Source: Sanghuangporus weigelae (taxonomy: Eukaryota; Basidiomycota; Agaricomycetes; Hymenochaetales; Hymenochaetaceae). From it: a stretch of DNA of 64,000 nt. The stretch spans positions 434,001 through 498,000 of the forward strand of contig CP137326.1 in NCBI GenBank assembly GCA_033182465.1. The letters are read 5' to 3'. This document shows positions 50,003-60,587 of this stretch, one piece after another; the stretch's first letter is position 1; each line of letters starts with the position of its first letter. A program made the translations under genes and the position numbers. Under the pieces are notes generated by a model, which was given only the letters and a program-made list of their open reading frames with translations, was not told where the DNA came from and ran no database searches.

Positions 50003-51335
50003 ATGGCTAATTGGCAAAATCATTATTCGGGACCTTCAGGACGCACTCGAGCTGTGATTGCTGATGATGCTGCTGCTTCTTCTCCTCTTCAACGGATACT
50101 CTCAGAGGCCCCTCATATGAATCTGACGGGTCGAATATATGACGAAGACCGAATAAAGGAAGCTCGTGGAGGATATGCTGATGTTTTCATTGGATGTCAG
50201 AGTGTCTTCGCTATCGCAGTACTGTACATTCCGGGTGAAGGTTGCTATCAAGCGTCTCCAAATCCGATTGGACAGTTGTGCGCGGTTTGGTAGAGTACGA
50301 ATGATTTCACATTAGTTGACAAAGCAAAACCTGATAATTTTAACAGTGGATCGAGAGAGAGATGAAGATTTGGTCACGACTGGAGCATCGGAATATATTA
50401 CCATTCCTTGGTTACTATATGTTCGAGAAGGACTGGCCTGCATTGATATCAGAATGGATGGATTTAGGAACACTGAGAAATTTCTTAGAGAACCACTCAA
50501 AAATTGATATTGTGTCTTTGGTGCGTATGAATACGCTTATTACTAGTATAAATTCACATACGAATTTTCCAGGCCTGCGGCATAGCTGAAGGGATGAAGT
50601 ACATGCATGACAAGGACTTTGTTCATTCTGACTTGAAAGCTGTCAGTAGAATAATCATCGATCGCTGACAGGCCCTTTCAGCTAATTTATGTTCTTTTCT
50701 CGTTTCAGGAAAATATCCTAATTGGAAAGAATTATCAGCCTTTGATATGCGATTTTGGGATCTCTCGTATGCTTGATCCTACTCAGAGTGGTTTTATCTC
50801 AGCTATACAAACCGACTACCTCAGAGGTACTACTCAGTGGATGGCTCCAGAACTTTTTTATTCAGACGAAGGTGCGGAGGCTACAGAAGCTAAGCATAGT
50901 AAAGAGACGGATGTCTGGGCATATGGAATGGTACTTTATGCGAGTCTCTGTGAATCTTTTCTAGAAAAAGTCCGACTGACTCTTTAACTCAGGAGATGAT
51001 CTCCAAAAAGGTGCCCTATGCTCACTTACACCGCGATGCACAAGTGGTGGTTATGATTGCGAGAGGGGAACTTCCACGGTTACCAAAATTTCAGGATGTC
51101 GAGTCACACATGCGGCTTCCCTCAGATTTGTACCCACAGATTTGTCTGATTTGCAAAGCATGTTGGGCCAAAAGTCCAGAGAAGCGGTCAGCAATGGTGG
51201 AAATATTGTTGTATCTGGCTCATGTGAGTACACGATGTGATCAACAAGGAAATATTCATATGAGCTTCACAGGTCTACACCTCCCAAAAAACATTCCAAC
51301 AACAGCTCAATATGGCATTAGGTCATAAAAAATAA
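50003..51335 (+). CDS. Tyrosine-kinase-like (TKL) protein kinase
   Basis: Compact kinase of the kind greatly expanded in mushroom-forming fungi. ATG 50003 (MANWQNHYSGPSG). Gly-rich loop region ARGGYADVF, then Lys in KVAIKRLQIRLDS, hinge PALISEWMDLGTLRNFLE, catalytic loop KDFVHSDLKAENIL (HSDLK rather than HRDLK), DFGISRML, then RGTTQWMAPELFY and DVWAYGMVLYEMISKKVPYA. The end is VYTSQKTFQQQLNMALGHKK with TAA at 51333-51335. The join between the Gly loop and VAIK (about 50195-50245) needs a frame change that I could not assign to a convincing intron, so a small error or frameshift there is possible. No regulatory domain is seen. Partner and substrate unknown. Confidence 0.8.
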
Positions 51336-51701
51336 AAATAAAAATCACCGATATCAGCATCGTCAGAAACCTAATTCACGCCATCCCCTTACTAAGAGCC
51401 AGTTATACGTATTCCGGGAAGCTCTACGTCGAAGCAATCCTCACTCTTATCTCAAGGCCATTCCTCGGATGAGTTCTCGGATGATGATATCTTATTCCAA
51501 GCATTACATTACTATTGAAGGTCCATCCCGTACCCTTAACCTCCTGCACTATCTCTTTTGCACCCTTGATTTGTAATCAATATGAATCGACAATTACCAT
51601 TTTCTCTCACAGTTGTGCTACACCGAAGCGAAAAGATACAAATAAGACTGCACAATATAAACGTTACGGCAAGAAAGATTGGAACGAATAATAAAATCCC
51701 G
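51336..51701. other. Convergent intergenic region
   Basis: 366 bases between the kinase (+) and Pob3 (-) stops, starting with an A-rich run (taaaaataaaaataaaaatc). Holds both 3' UTRs. Confidence 0.4.
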
Positions 51702-53966
51702 TCAATCCTTCTTTTGTTTCTTCTTCGCCGGGCCCTCTCCATCCTCAACAGGTTTCTTCGGCTTCGGTTTTGGCTTTGACTTCGGCTTTTCCTCCTCGTC
51801 CACACTCATCGCAGCATCCTCATCCTCAGCGTCGCTCCCTTTTTTTGCCTTTGCCTTCTTCTTAGGAGGCGCGTCTCCATTAGAAGTCTTCTTTTTCTTC
51901 TTAGGTTTGTCGCCCGCCGCGGCTTTGCCTTTCTTCTTGGCTGTTCGTGCGATGTCGAGGTCGCCGCTAGCGTCGGAGACGGAGGCTGCACCGTCATCAT
52001 CTGATTCGGATTCGGATGATGGTGAACCGTTATCTGAAGATGAGGCTCGGAAGTCTTCGTCTAATCGGCGAAAATAAGGTCAGTGTCATAGAGTGTCAGA
52101 ACCATGAGAAATTCGCCCACCTTCTTCACTATCATCATCGTCCCCGCCAAGACGCGGTCTCGGCACTTCATCGCCGCTACTAACTACACTTTGCATCTCC
52201 TCGTCTTCATCGTCATCAAGAGCGGGAGGAGCGAGATCCTCGGCCATCGTGCTCTTAACGCGTAATTTCTTGCCCTTCAGATATCCCTCAAGGTTCTCGT
52301 GCTCTTCTTTGTTGATGCTTGAGAAGGTATGCTCTGGACCAGATTTGGTTACGATGACGAGGTCGAAGGTACGCGAGGTTGCCATTGGTCCACCGACACT
52401 ATACCAAGTACAAGTCAGTGGGATAGGAAATGCGACGGTGATGTAGTTATATTCTTACCGAGAAAATGTCACTTGATGGATATCCGAAAACTCAATGAGA
52501 AGCGGCGTTTTCGCTACGAAGAATATGTATTTCTCGAGTATGAACAAATCTCCCTGAACAGCTTTCAAGTTCGCCTTGATTCCAGGGTGGCCGGTTCGAC
52601 TAGTCACATTCGTAAGATACATCCTCGACAATAAAGGACAAAGCAGCCATACCTGGAGTAGCTCCCAGAGCCAATAATTTTGTTCCGAGATAGCGATCGG
52701 AATATACTCGAGACCACTTCAAAGGATGAGCTTTCGTAGCTCTTCTGCAGCTTCTCATATTTTACGAGCTCTTCGCTTTAAGGATGTCAGCGTGACTCCC
52801 AAGAACGAAAATCAGGTGCTTACTCGTCTATGTTGAGCTCGGCTTTGATCTCTTCCTCCCTATCAAACTGCATGACCAAGAAGTGATAACGAGTTTGCCC
52901 TTGTCGGATTGGGTTCATGAGGCTCAACTGTGGCAAACAACGATTAGTCACAACTTTTCCGGTGAAAAGAGAATGGTCTCTTACAATAAACAGCACATGC
53001 TGATCGTCTTTTGGTAAGAGGAAGAGCTTGGATATTCCGTCATAATTAATTTTGTAGTCATAGGTTTTCCCGCGAAGTCGTAGGAAGTCAGGGAACATGT
53101 CCATGTCGTATCGCCCACGAGGAGTGAGGACCAAAATCTCCTCGAAGTTTACGATCATGTCGCCGGATACCTCGCCAAGGTCAGCTTTCTCCTTGACTGC
53201 ATCGTGGAATGCTTGTGCAGCACTGGTCTCTTCCTCTTCTCCCTCGCCTTGTTCCTCGCCAGCGTCTGTACCCGTTTCTTTGGTCGACGTTCCTGGCACA
53301 TAGAAGCGAATTTCCACCAGCTCGTCGGCGGCGCTTTTGCTTGGTCGGCTTGCCGCAGACGTGGCAAATTCTAACGAAACCTCCGTTCGCCCGGCGATAT
53401 TCGAGTTTGCGACCTTTTGTAGTGGTAGCTCGAAAGCAGTTTTGTTGGATACTAAGAAGGCTAGATCTTGACCTGATATGGAAGAATGTGAGAAAGAGTA
53501 AACAAGACATCGCAAAGATGCGCACCCTGAAAATCGGTTGCTCCCCAGTTCCACCCTTTGAAAGTGATCTCCTTCGTCTCTAGGATGATCCCATAATGTT
53601 GTTTCATGAGACTCGTGAGCTTGTCATGATCCTAGGAGCGCTCAGCATCACTACGATGTCACTGAGCCGAGTCTTAGGCACTTACATCGCGCATGAAGCC
53701 ATCGAAATTTTCGCGTTTTCCCTTCTCCTTCAAGCCGATACGAAGGCGAAAGTTGCGGGCGACACGCATCCATTGGGCCCATTTGATTTCCCCTGCGGGT
53801 ACAGATACTACAGCCTTCGTCTCGCTGTTCATCCAGGCCATCCCACTTGCAGCCATACGGAATTCTACGCGTCATCAGAACGTGTTCTTAGTAATTCACA
53901 CATGACAGACGTACTCCCTACTTGTGGCTCCAATTCATGGTAGACGTTATCGAATTGCGTCGTCAT
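51702..53966 (-). CDS. POB3: FACT histone chaperone subunit Pob3 (SSRP1 without HMG box)
   Basis: With Spt16 forms FACT, which handles H2A-H2B during transcription and replication. ATG 53964-53966 (MTTQFDNVYHELEPQ). N-terminal PH-like domain: FRMAASGMAW, then VPAGEIKWAQWMRVARNFRL and KENFDGFM-type sequence. The middle domain follows: TFKGWNWGATDFQGQDLAFL, VSNKTAFELPLQKVANSNIA, then DMIVNFEEILVLTPRGRYDM and RGKTYDYKINYDGISKLFLL. Later exons have LSLMNPIRQGQTRYHFLVMQ and the second PH-like domain TFDLVIVTKSGPEHTFSSIN. The tail alternates acidic and Lys-rich stretches, ending KKKQKKD at TGA 51702-51704. There is no HMG box, as in fungi where Nhp6 supplies it. Head-to-head with the SOD gene. Confidence 0.95.
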
Positions 53967-54256
53967 CTTTATGAACCACTCTTGTATACCAAGTGCAATC
54001 CAGTTAACCGTGAGAAAGAGCAGTCGACAGAAGATTGCAGTGGTGGTCGGGCGGAAAGGACTTTTTGGTGAGCGTGTCTGTCACGGGATGTGGTTATGTA
54101 AAGCGTGTCCATTGACGCGTGGGAGTTGGAGTTTCCCATCACTTACTTACCATATGACAAAGATGAGCCAATAATGCTAAGTACGGTTGATGGCGCAATA
54201 GCCAATACAACCGTTCTCTCTCAGGCTGGTTCGCTTGATCTTCACCAACGCCCTCC
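53967..54256. promoter_or_regulatory. Divergent promoter region, Pob3 and SOD
   Basis: 290 bases between divergent start codons, shared by a chromatin factor and a Cu/Zn superoxide dismutase. No motif singled out. Confidence 0.3.
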
Positions 54257-55103
54257 ATGAACTCTAGCAAACAAATGTCTGGTCTCATAGGACAACAACA
54301 CTCAAAAAGCCGTGCAACCACTTGCACAATTATTGCTCTCGCTCTCGCTTCAGTCTTTCTCTGGAGAGTCTTCATTTATAGCCCCGAACCGGAGTACGCT
54401 TTCACCGTCAAAAAGGTCGGCATCACCAAATCTTGTCAGGAAAAGAATGGTCTCTAACCCATGCTCAGGCAGTTGCTGTTCTTAAGGGTGATTCGGATGT
54501 CACTGGTTCCGTGACGTTCTCCCAAGTTGGTGCGTTCGCGCCAGTGATCGTCTCCGGCGAGATCAAGAATCTTGACGGAAATGCAAAGCGAGGCTTTCAC
54601 ATACAGTGAGCTTCTTCCATTTCACTTGCAAAACTACGCCAACACCGGTACTCAGCCAACTTGGTGACGCAACAAATGGATGTCTCTCTGCGGGTGCTCA
54701 CTTCAATCCCCTTGGCAAGACACACGGTGCTCCGACTGATATCAACAGACATGCTGGTGATCTCGGTAATATCGAAACTGATGGATCCGGACTTGCCAAT
54801 TTCACTATTTCCGACAAGCTGATTTCAATCAATGGACCATTCAGTATCGTTGGTCGAAGTGTTGTTGTTCACGCTGTAAGTCGCTAGCTTTAGCTCAATC
54901 TCTCAATGAACGGAGATTGAGTGAGACCCCTAACTGTATTATCTAGGGTGAAGATGATCTAGGCAAAGGTGGAGACGAGGAGAGCCTCAAAACGGGCAAC
55001 GCAGGTGCTCGACTGGCATGCGGAGTAATCGGTAGTTGTCTTTCATCGTCTTCCATGTTCACGCGACTAATGACTTGGTTTAGGACTTGCCGAACTGGTG
55101 TAG
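54257..55103 (+). CDS. Cu/Zn superoxide dismutase with N-terminal membrane segment
   Basis: Converts superoxide to H2O2. The dismutase core is complete: [19 protein letters not shown]; copper ligands in [14 protein letters not shown]; bridging and zinc ligands in [17 protein letters not shown]; and the last copper ligand in VVVHAGEDDLG. The disulfide partner Cys and the catalytic Arg lie in ARLACGVIG. Exon 1 (54257-54415) encodes 53 residues ahead of this core: a short polar N-terminus with two Lys and one Arg, a hydrophobic stretch at about residues 22-41 ([20 protein letters not shown]), then [12 protein letters not shown]. Intron 54416-54469 is 54 bases with a gtcggc donor. The stretch looks like a signal anchor or uncleaved signal, unlike cytosolic SOD1. 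Stop TAG 55101-55103. Confidence 0.9.
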
Positions 55104-55843
55104 TTTACATTGGTTTGTGAACAAAAGGCTGACTCATGCATCGAGAGATGAATATTTTTGTAATCATTGCTATTCGCGGGCGCTAATCGAACTTCGGAGG
55201 AGTTTCTCAAGGAGAGGTCTATTCGCGACGATTCTTTATCACAGAAGCTTCTGAAGTTGTGCTCAACTGGCAGGCACGTACCTGGGTTCTGTATGAACTT
55301 TTTTCAATCACAACTTCTCAGCGCTTACAGGTGTCCTGGTCACTTCCAAACGGTCTGCGAATAGCTCGCAGCGCGTCTAGCTTCCTTCGCCATCGACTCA
55401 TGGATGACTTCCTGGAGCTCATGACCCCAGATCAAGTATATTGAACCTTGCCAGGCGCTATTGTCTTATCTTCCGGTTCGGCGCTTAAGCTTGAGTACCA
55501 GCTACAGTAAGACACACTCATTTGGATTTGGCGCTCGAAGTTGCCTGCCATTCGCAATTTCTCAGCGCTTATGGAGACTCTGGACCATGTGGGTCATCTA
55601 TGCACAATTCTCGAAGTATGGTGTACCGAAGTTTATATCGGATATCTCACCAGTTTGAGATGCTCTCAGCGCTTAAGCATAGAATTAAGTCAGTACTCTC
55701 ATAAAGTGATATCTCATGATTACTCACGCTCGGCTTCTTGAATGGCTTTCATTCTATCCTGGACACAGGTGATGACTCCCATGTCGCCTTTATAAATTGA
55801 TAGAGCCATCTTCCGGATTCTCCGCCCCATCAAGTTGAACAGA
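55104..55843. other. Intergenic with three copies of a 12-mer
   Basis: 740 bases between SOD and the oxygenase. The exact 12-mer tctcagcgctta occurs at 55316-55327, 55560-55571 and 55664-55675, containing the palindrome agcgct, with looser relatives (cggcgcttaagc near 55483). Plus-strand frames here are broken and Leu/Ser-rich, suggesting a decayed gene rather than a real one. No intact gene recognised. Confidence 0.35.
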
Positions 55844-57235
55844 ATGTCCTCTCCTATTGATGAATCCAAGCTTCAGGTCCTCAGGTCTGCGATTATTGAC
55901 TCAAAGCCTCCATATTGCTCGGGCACTATGGCAGTTTAACCAGGTGACCTTGTCATCTTCTATGGGAAAGAGGATCTGGGCAGGTAGATTTACCAGATCA
56001 GGATGTATATCCGACTATTCATCATTCCATGTAGCTGCAGGCGCATTGACTTCAGCTCTGTCAATGAAGATTACCTGAAGCATCTCTCGGATACGTGCGA
56101 CAAAGCAACCTTTGGCCGTGCACAGCAAGATGTCTATGATGAGACGTATCGCAAGGCTGGCAAGCTGGATACTGCGTATTTCGCCACGAAGTTAGACGTC
56201 GAGCGCTCTGGTCTCATGAATGCCATTCGATATGACCTCCTCGAAGGTCATGATTGCAACAGATCTATGAAGGTCGAGTTGTACAAGCTAAACGTCTATG
56301 GTACGCCACTTTTTGTACTAACAACTCACTATACTTTATTTGTTTACATAACTGAAGGCAAGGACCCATTCTTCAAGTCGCACAAGGACACTCCACACAG
56401 CACGGCAATGTTTGGCTCCCTCGTCGTTATTCTACCCACTCCTCACGAGGGTGGTGCTCTTACCTTCCGTCATCATAATAAAGAGTGGCAATTCGACTCT
56501 GCCAAGGCGCTCTCGGAGTCGTCAGATCCTCACTTGCACATAGCGTATGCTGCATTCTTCGGCGACGTTGAACACGCAGTCAACATAGTCGAGTCTGGCT
56601 ACCGCGTCACACTCACATACAACTTGTATTACGACGATAACGCGGTTTTCCAGGTCGCGAAGACCCTCCCTGCAAACCAGTCGCTTGTCGGACAAACACT
56701 CGAGATTCTTCTTTCGGACAAAACTTTCCTTCCGAATGGCGGATATATTGGGTTTGGCCTAAGGCACGAGTACCCGATTGAACTCAAACCGAAGGATACG
56801 AAGACGCTGGAGTTCCTCGAGCAGAATTTGAAAGGAAGCGACGCCATGGTCATGCAGGCATGCAAGGACCTCAATCTGAAGGCATCTCTCCAAATCTGTT
56901 ATGATGGTGACTCATACTGCACGGATGAAATCCTTGTGACTCAGGAAGCAGACATCAATGGACGACGTCTCTATGACGACCGGCCACTGGGGGACTATCT
57001 TACAAACGAGTATAGTGCGAAGGTGATAAAGCGGTGCCGAGATTGTATCTACGAATGCAATATTGAGACTGATTTCGAGGTGCTTTGGGTAACGGAAAGG
57101 ACACGCTTTAACATTGTGGAGGCAGTGTTTGCGGCGAACGGGAATGAGGTTTCGGCTGAACATGTCTATGGCTCGTTCTGTCTCATTGTACAGATCGGCC
57201 CTCCGACCGAGCGCTGGCGCGGAGAAATACAGTGA
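55844..57235 (+). pseudogene. Fe(II)/2-oxoglutarate oxygenase-like gene with a premature stop
   Basis: Member of an agaricomycete family with a prolyl-4-hydroxylase-like fold. ATG 55844 gives SPIDESKLQVLRSAIIDSKP and PYCSGTMAV, then an in-frame TAA at 55937-55939. The same frame continues in family-like sequence (PGDLVIFYGKEDLG) to a donor at about 55979, and after an intron RRIDFSSVNEDYLKHLSDTC and DKATFGRAQQDVYDETYRK. After another intron (about 56300-56356), the metal-binding region GKDPFFKSHKDTPHSTAMFG has the HxD, and HEGGALTFRHHNKEW follows; the distal His lies near FFGDVEHAV. Then SGYRVTLTYNLYY. Stop near 57233-57235. Truncation by the TAA makes it a likely pseudogene, a truncated or re-initiated protein, or a sequence error. 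Confidence 0.75.
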
Positions 57236-57455
57236 GGCGCCTGGTTCGTCTTGTTTTATCTATCTACAGGTGGATAACTATTAGTGGCTTATATGCTTCC
57301 CTCACCTGCTATGTACAGATGGTGTTCATGTTACTTGAATGTTGTTGCTCCATGCTTTGTTCACAAACATCTGCTTTGGATTTTTGCTGTAGTACAAATA
57401 TGAGATACATGATTTTGTGCAGTTGCATACTAAGGACAAGAAAATTCATTCGAAA

Positions 57456-57488
57456 TAAGGCATTAAGGCATTGATTAAGGCATTGATC
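57456..57488. repeat. Short tandem repeat, three copies of aaggcatt-type unit
   Basis: The sequence reads ataaggcatt, aaggcattgatt, aaggcattgatc in a row, between the oxygenase and Hsp20 stop codons. No function suggested. Confidence 0.7.
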
Positions 57489-57541
57489 GATCATTTCATG
57501 ACTTTTCATACTTGCGTTCGGTTGTTCTCCGAAGAAGTCCT

Positions 57542-58081
57542 TCATGCGATGGTAATCCTCTGCGGTACCTGCTCCGGAGAGGTCTTGGGGAAGGTGACGC
57601 TCAAGACACCATTCTCCATTGCTGCTTTGATGTCCGTCGGCTATAGAAACAATCGTAAGATCATTGTTCAGATGTAAATTCAACGCAAATCATATCTTAC
57701 CTTTGTGCCAGACGGGAGCGGCAGTGAGCGCTCGAAGCGACCATAGCGCCTCTCACGGTGGACGTATCCCTTCTCATCGACGTCGTTTGAAACTGTCTGT
57801 TCGCCCGACACAGTGAGACGACCGGGCTGGACATCGATCTGAACGTTCTCCTTCGTCATACCGGGCAACTCGAAGGTTGCTGTTACGAGGTTCTGGTCAG
57901 ACGCTTCGCGAATGTCCATGCGCGGCTGGAACCCGCGAGCAAGTGAGCGTTGACCGCTCTCCTCGCGGCGAGCCACCTGGCGCTCGGAGACTGGACGGTC
58001 AGTTGACCGGTCAAAGAAATCGTCAAAGAGGCGCTGGAAGTCGTCGAGAGAGAAGAAAGGCTCGTAATAGTAGAGCGACAT
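57542..58081 (-). CDS. Small heat-shock protein, Hsp20/alpha-crystallin family
   Basis: ATP-independent chaperone that holds unfolding proteins. ATG 58079-58081 (MSLYYYEPFFSLDDFQRLFD). The N-terminal arm is Phe-rich. The alpha-crystallin domain runs from RGFQPRMDIREASDQNLVTA, FELPGMTKENVQIDVQPGRL and TVSGEQTVSN through YGRFERSLPLPSGTK to an intron (donor gtaaga near 57705). Exon 2 reads PTDIKAAMENGVLSVTFPKT, then PEQVPQRITIA. Stop TGA 57542-57544. The ENGVLSVTFPK motif (A-x-x-x-n-GvL) is the family signature and RITI is the I-x-I tail used in oligomerisation. Heat-shock elements lie upstream at about 58260 and 58332. Confidence 0.95.
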
Positions 58082-58259
58082 TGTTAACGAAGAGTTGTTT
58101 GTTAGATGTTTAGCGTTGTTGTTGTTGTCTCAAGCTAAGTCGTAGTTTGTAATTTCTCTGAGGCCAGTAGCTGATACCAGCCTGCATATTTATACCTTCT
58201 TGTTGGATTAAATTAGAAGAACAACCGTGGACCGCTGGTGTGTTCACGAGATGAACTGA

Positions 58260-58339
58260 GAACATTCTAGGCACATCCATGCATTCCCAAACAAGGTAAT
58301 TCTAGATATCATTTTAGGCAGTTCCAGAGTCTTCTTGAA
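58260..58339. promoter_or_regulatory. Heat-shock-element-like inverted repeats upstream of Hsp20
   Basis: GAAcaTTC at 58260-58267 and TTCttGAA at 58332-58339 are head-to-head and tail-to-tail units of the nGAAn/nTTCn consensus bound by Hsf1. They lie about 180 and 250 bases upstream of the Hsp20 start codon, a plausible position. Only two-unit elements are seen, not the three or more of a strong element. Confidence 0.5.
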
Positions 58340-60587
58340 TCGGCGCTGTACGGACGATAGTCCCCTAGCCTAGCCTAGTCAATTCAATCAGAGTATAGCA
58401 GAGGTACTCAAGTCAGTCTGAGTCTGAAACATAATAGTCGTTGTGAGCACCAGTGGAGATGACGAGAGTTAGTCGATGTCTTTCCGCAGGTAAACGTATC
58501 ACTGCGCCAGAGAAGCACAAGCAAGAAAGGCTCCAGCAAATTTCAAGTGCATGCACAGTCAATTTGCGATGATTTGAGCCAGAGTAAAGTGAGATGAGAA
58601 AGTAAGGTAGCATCGGGATGTTCCGGGCTCGTAATAGAGGAATGGTCACGTGTATTTTGCGTTCACTCAACGCGTCAACAAACAACAACAACGATTTGCT
58701 GAGAACAAAACTCTGAACTCAGGTCTTCTTTCTGCGCCGAAACAGTTTGGCCCTACCTTCTTGCCTAATGGTGCGACATACGGATGTGGCACATACTGGA
58801 TGGACCTTCTTCTACCTAAGTTCTAGTTTGTTGTGAAATGACCGTCATTCTCTAGCTGGTCTCCCGCATTTGGGGCAGATCGGCAAATATACTCTGACTC
58901 AGGTATCTTCCTAAACGCGAAATGAAACAGAGAGTACGCCGATCGCAGATAGTCCTTTGCTCAGAACCGTCCGGGTTCTGTTTCAATTACTGCCACAGAG
59001 GTGCGCATGTTGTCATGCTTTCTCCATAGAGGCGCTGTCCCGAACTCCGGGTAATCCTTTCTTTTCCGGTGTTCTATATTGACTCTGCGGAAGAGCGTAG
59101 ATTACCCGACGTTGTTGCAAAAGGATGTTTAGCTTCACCTTTATCCGTGAAGTATCGCAAGCGGATCCAAGCGTAGACACATGTCCTCCATTGTACTACG
59201 GATCCTATGTGAATCCAAGCGAATAAACAATTCAAGGCAGATCAGCGTACGTTCCAGGCTTTAGGCTTGAAAGATAATGCGAGACCTACAATAGCGAAGA
59301 TCTGACAAAGTAGATAACGGCTCCGGGAGCAGCGACGTCGCACATAAACGATCAATGTATGTAGATCCACAAATGCAAGTCTGTCCCGCATTCACATCAC
59401 ATACAATTGCAGATCACTCGCTCACTTACAACTGCCGTGTATTCCACAGCTCAAACACATGAAATGAGGGTATCAACCCGAATTGAGGCTTTTTCGATTG
59501 CGTTTCAGTTAGCTTCTCCCGGCGGAGGACGAGAGGACTATTACGTCTCTTCTTTTGCTACACAGGCGGGAATTTACGAAATCAGAAGAGAACAAAGGAA
59601 TCAGTCATGCCTTCGGCTTCTTTCTCTTATGATAAGATGAGACGAGATTAAATCTGAATCTTGAAATGCGAAGTAGAAATCAAATGTGGCGCGTATCCAG
59701 GAGACGGTTTGACATATATAAATATTCTTCTGGATTTCAACGGTACGACGTTAGGGATGGATGTACGGCGCATCTTATCCGCGACCAATATAAAATCTAT
59801 TTCAGGAATGATACGCTCTTGACTCTACAAATTCACGAGACGTATCGTCTGTTTGGTTAGGAAAGGCGGATGCCGGGATGATGAGTAGAGAAGAAAAGGA
59901 ATACACACTATGGATCAAATCTCCCTTCCTTCAGTTCGTGATCATTCGACTATGCATATTGGATATCTGGAGAAGCTCCGAGGTATGAATGTTTGTCGAG
60001 AATGTCTGATGATGGATAGATAGGTAAATATACGCCTATTCAGAAAAAGATCCTCGGATGATATATCCGGCGGAAAGTTGCTAGAGGTTCTCAGTTCGTC
60101 GATAAATTGCCATGCTTCTATGAATGCTCGTCGAGACGATACGAAATTGAATGTGCGATTTGAATACTTATGTTATACAGCTGATAAGACAAGATCTTCG
60201 GAAAGTAATATGCATCGAGGTCGTGTCCGTGTCCGTGGCCAATTACTCGAGAAGTATGACATACGATAACTTTCCAGATTCTCTTCGCTTTCGAAACAGT
60301 CAACAAGCGATTGTATGTTCGTGATCGGATGCAAAGAGCTCCTTTAACTGATAAAGCAACGGACGACGGAAATTTCAGTGGGAATACTCAAATTCCACCC
60401 TGAATATGAGGATGGATATGCACAGATACGAAGATATGCGTCTGCATTGACTTTGAGGCTTCTGCTCGCCTGAGGAACTTCGTCCCATATAGCCAGTTTC
60501 TTCGCCATATAGATGTAGTAACCAAGGAGTTACAAGAGACAGCTGCATCGCCAAGAATCAGGAAAAAGGTGAGCCTTTGGTTCCGCT
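58340..60587. other. Long stretch with no supported gene
   Basis: About 2.2 kb with only short scattered frames, none with a recognisable protein. A small cctagcctagcctag run is near 58365. I see no tRNA, repeat array or terminal repeats. A decayed element or a non-coding transcript cannot be excluded. Confidence 0.35.

Noticed and set aside
58413-58691. 92-residue minus-strand frame upstream of Hsp20
   Set aside because: No recognisable sequence, no start context or splice partner; composition looks random.
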